A stretch of 8,170 nt of DNA from Treponema sp. (GTDB lineage: Bacteria > Spirochaetota > Spirochaetia > Treponematales > Treponemataceae). The DNA lies in NCBI GenBank assembly GCA_017613485.1, contig JAGADS010000130.1, forward strand, positions 1 through 8,170, written 5' to 3'. The notes beneath the pieces were generated by a model, which saw nothing but the letters and a program-made list of their open reading frames with translations, ran no database searches and was not told where the DNA came from. A program made the translations under genes and the position numbers. Position 1 is the stretch's first letter. Each line of letters begins with the position of its first letter. Shown piece by piece: positions 6,424 to 8,170 of this stretch.

Positions 6424-7791
6424 TCATTCCTTTACAATCCAGTTTTTATAGCCAAACGGCTTTCCCCAGAGGCATACCAGAGGCTGATCCGGGGCATTCA
6501 AATCCTGAACAAGTATAATTTCATCCCTATTCGGCCCGCATTTCCAGTCCTCAAGTATCCTGGACACGGATTTTAGCGAACCGTCACCCGCCAGTATCGA
6601 GTCACCGCTTTGACGGCTACGGCATACAAATGGAAAACAAAGATTCAACAGAAAAATTACGGAAGATTCATCCTCATTTAAAGTCAGCTGCATTCCACCG
6701 TCAGTATGCCTTACTCTTAATTTTCGGCTTCCAAGCGCATAAAGTCCATCTTTTTCTATTATAATAAAAAAACCTGATTCTGTCGCCTCTTTTACGTGTT
6801 TCCTGAGGATTATACGTTCTGAACCGCACTCAAACTCGATTCCTGCCGCATTTTCCCTCCACTCTGCCTTACCCGCCGCATCATCCAGGATATTCTCCAC
6901 CATAGAAGAAGGAACACGGGAGTCTGCTCCCACCATCTTTATGCCACGGTAGATGAGCCTTCTCTGTACTGCACGGCTTTCCCTGCTGAACGCAAAGCGC
7001 ATTAGCGAAAAAATCCTGTCTTTTTCATCAAAACATGCATCCGTCCGGCCTAACGCAAGCTCCGTACATGACTCAAGAACCACGTTGTTGTCCTGCATTT
7101 TTTTGGCCATGTTCCACACACCGTCCTGCCACCCCGGGAAATTGGCATCAAGCACAGGCCACAATACATTCCGCACACGGTTTCTGAGCATGGCATTGTC
7201 ACTGTTTGTCCTATCCCTCCGCCATTCAATTCCAAGGTTACGAAGATAGCTTTCTGTATCCTTTCTCTCCACATCCAGAAGAGGACGAAAATACCTGTCA
7301 CGTGATTTTGGGATTCCAGAGAGCGCGTTTGTGTCACCGCCTGAAAAAATACGCATGAGGACGGTTTCTATCTGGTCATTTTTGTGATGTGCAAGACACA
7401 GGCATTCAAGGCTGTTGCATTCAATAAAAGTGTCAAAGGCCTCGTATCGGAGGGTTCTGGCCGCTTCCTCGATTCCCGACTTTCTTTCCAATGCAAGTTC
7501 CTCAACCTTACCCCTTGGGATAACATGACATGCACACGGCACACCGATTTTCCTGCAGTATTCCCTCACGGCCTCCGCATCCCCGCCGCTTTCTTCCTCT
7601 GGCCGGATGTTATGGTCAACTGTGATTGCTTTGAGCGTGATGTTTGCAGGAAGAACATGACAGAGGGAAGTCAAGAGTGCCATTGAGTCAGCACCACCGC
7701 TAACGGCAACACCAACAGAAACCCTTGCATTAAAATCCAGCCCCCAGTCCATCAGTTCACGGCGTACATGATCATCAAAATCACCTGTCAT
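6424..7791 (-). CDS. tilS: tRNA(Ile)-lysidine synthetase
   Basis: TilS uses ATP and lysine to convert cytidine 34 of the CAU-anticodon isoleucine tRNA to lysidine, so the tRNA reads AUA and is charged with isoleucine instead of methionine. It acts in the cytoplasm and is generally essential. The 455-residue protein has the N-type PP-loop SGGADS (31-36), VDHNIRPEE (58-66), the AHHKNDQIET segment (134-143), and the TilS-typical D-x-x-N-x-D-N-x-x-x-RN-x-VR pattern (193-207). The C-terminal TilS domain is present (about 388-455, starting around VCRSRQSGDSI). Its length is close to the 430-residue E. coli enzyme. The start ATG has GGGGA 5 bases upstream. Only 23 bases separate it from the U-tract of the rplY terminator. 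The stop TGA (6424-6426) is 2 bases before the preferred TPR start and overlaps the alternative one, so this gene leads the run of envelope genes. Confidence 0.96.
   Translation of the reverse strand: MTGDFDDHVRRELMDWGLDFNARVSVGVAVSGGADSMALLTSLCHVLPANITLKAITVDHNIRPEEESGGDAEAVREYCRKIGVPCACHVIPRGKVEELALERKSGIEEAARTLRYEAFDTFIECNSLECLCLAHHKNDQIETVLMRIFSGGDTNALSGIPKSRDRYFRPLLDVERKDTESYLRNLGIEWRRDRTNSDNAMLRNRVRNVLWPVLDANFPGWQDGVWNMAKKMQDNNVVLESCTELALGRTDACFDEKDRIFSLMRFAFSRESRAVQRRLIYRGIKMVGADSRVPSSMVENILDDAAGKAEWRENAAGIEFECGSERIILRKHVKEATESGFFIIIEKDGLYALGSRKLRVRHTDGGMQLTLNEDESSVIFLLNLCFPFVCRSRQSGDSILAGDGSLKSVSRILEDWKCGPNRDEIILVQDLNAPDQPLVCLWGKPFGYKNWIVKE
6428..6432 (-). promoter_or_regulatory. Ribosome-binding site that decides the TPR gene start
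   Basis: AAGGA on the minus strand lies inside the last codons of tilS. It is immediately adjacent (0 bases) to the ATG at 6425-6427 but 6 bases from the ATG at 6419-6421, so the second ATG is the likely start. The ribosome-binding site inside tilS suggests translational coupling. Confidence 0.6.
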
Positions 7792-7814
7792 ATTTTCCCC
7801 ACATAAAAAAAGGC

Positions 7815-7848
7815 AAAAAAAACGCAGACCACCCGGAGGCTATCTGCG
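7815..7848 (-). terminator. Rho-independent terminator after rplY, upstream of tilS
   Basis: On the minus strand CGCAGA (7843-7848) pairs with TCTGCG (7823-7828). The inner CC/GG pairs close a UCCG loop, giving a C(UNCG)G-type tetraloop, with wobble pairs and one mismatch between. Eight T follow (7815-7822). It lies 30 bases after the rplY stop. It should end or attenuate rplY transcription, leaving tilS to read-through unless a hidden promoter exists. Confidence 0.85.
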
Positions 7849-7878
7849 CATTTATTCAATAGGATTTATAAAGTAATC

Positions 7879-8170
7879 TTATTTCTTTGGAGGTGCAATT
7901 GTAACGATGAGAGCCTCTGGATTAGAGAGGATTGTTACCTTGTCACCGAGATTCAAATCCTTGATTGCAAGCTTGCCGCCGATTTCAAGAGCAGAAACAT
8001 CAGCAGTAACAGACTCAGGCATGTCAGCAGGAAGAGCCTTGAGCTTTACATCAGGAACATGCTTTACAAGGAAGCCGCCCTTAAGAACACCAGCTGCATT
8101 TCCAGAAAGACGAATCTTGAGAACAGCTGTAATAGGCTTGTTTCCACTTACGATGTGGAAATCTGCATGA
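7879..8170 (-). CDS. rplY: 50S ribosomal protein L25 / Ctc family, C-terminal part (5' end beyond the right edge)
   Basis: The last 96 codons plus a TAA stop; the N-terminal half lies outside the window. L25/Ctc binds 5S rRNA in the large ribosomal subunit. The visible part spans the end of the 5S-binding region (HADFHIVSGNKPITAVLKI) and the TL5/Ctc C-terminal beta domain. Diagnostic segments are GVLKGGFL, PADMPESVTADVSALEIG and the closing NPEALIVTIAPPKK. The presence of this second domain marks the longer TL5/Ctc form, not the short E. coli-type L25. The gene ends 30 bases before a strong terminator. The codon choice (frequent CTT, GCT, GTT, AAG, few rare codons) fits a highly expressed gene. 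Confidence 0.93.
   Translation of the reverse strand, partial: HADFHIVSGNKPITAVLKIRLSGNAAGVLKGGFLVKHVPDVKLKALPADMPESVTADVSALEIGGKLAIKDLNLGDKVTILSNPEALIVTIAPPKK

Noticed and set aside
7384..7686. Plus-strand open frame of 100 codons opposite tilS
   Set aside because: It lies entirely antisense to conserved TilS motifs, with no independent support.
7907..8170. Plus-strand open frame of 87 codons at the right edge
   Set aside because: It is antisense to rplY, whose protein sequence is clearly recognisable on the minus strand.

Overview
The window looks like a chromosomal segment of a host-associated spirochaete, most likely Treponema or a close relative. That assignment is an inference. It rests on a moderate-GC genome, exported proteins with MKK-type signal peptides, relaxed lipoprotein boxes, and an L25/TilS core next to TPR and HtrA-like envelope genes. 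Every supported gene lies on the minus strand, so the window reads right to left. No RNA genes, CRISPR arrays, insertion sequences or phage genes were seen, and no stretch longer than 300 bases lacks a gene.

Right part (8170 to about 7790): the C-terminal 96 codons of ribosomal protein L25/Ctc (rplY), followed by a strong rho-independent terminator whose hairpin carries a UNCG-type tetraloop and eight U. Only 23 bases separate the U-tract from tilS and no promoter is visible there, so tilS may depend on read-through of this terminator.

Central part (7791 to 1562): a tightly packed run of four genes. They are tilS (tRNA-Ile lysidine synthetase), an exported TPR protein with several acidic D-x-N/D-G-D loops, a lipoprotein-type trypsin-like serine protease with PDZ domains (HtrA/DegP class), and a putative lipoprotein with YD-like repeats. 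Gaps are 2 to about 60 bases, which suggests one transcript linking a tRNA-modification enzyme to three cell-envelope proteins. A perfect 8-bp hairpin follows the last gene.

Left part (1484 to 1): a second unit with its own good promoter (perfect TTGACA) leads into a four-helix membrane protein gene interrupted by an in-frame TAG at codon 7. It is followed 40 bases later by a small exported protein of unknown function. After a promoter with a palindromic -10 comes the start of another exported protein, which runs off the left edge.

The most notable observation is the amber-interrupted membrane gene. Ribosome-binding site, promoter and reading frame are otherwise intact, and its third helix resembles the proton-carrying helix of rotary ATPase c/K subunits. 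A conventional ORF call sees only the 111-residue downstream part from a poor TTG start. No clearly new multi-gene system is proven here. The TPR/protease/YD-repeat cluster is the best candidate for an uncharacterised envelope module.
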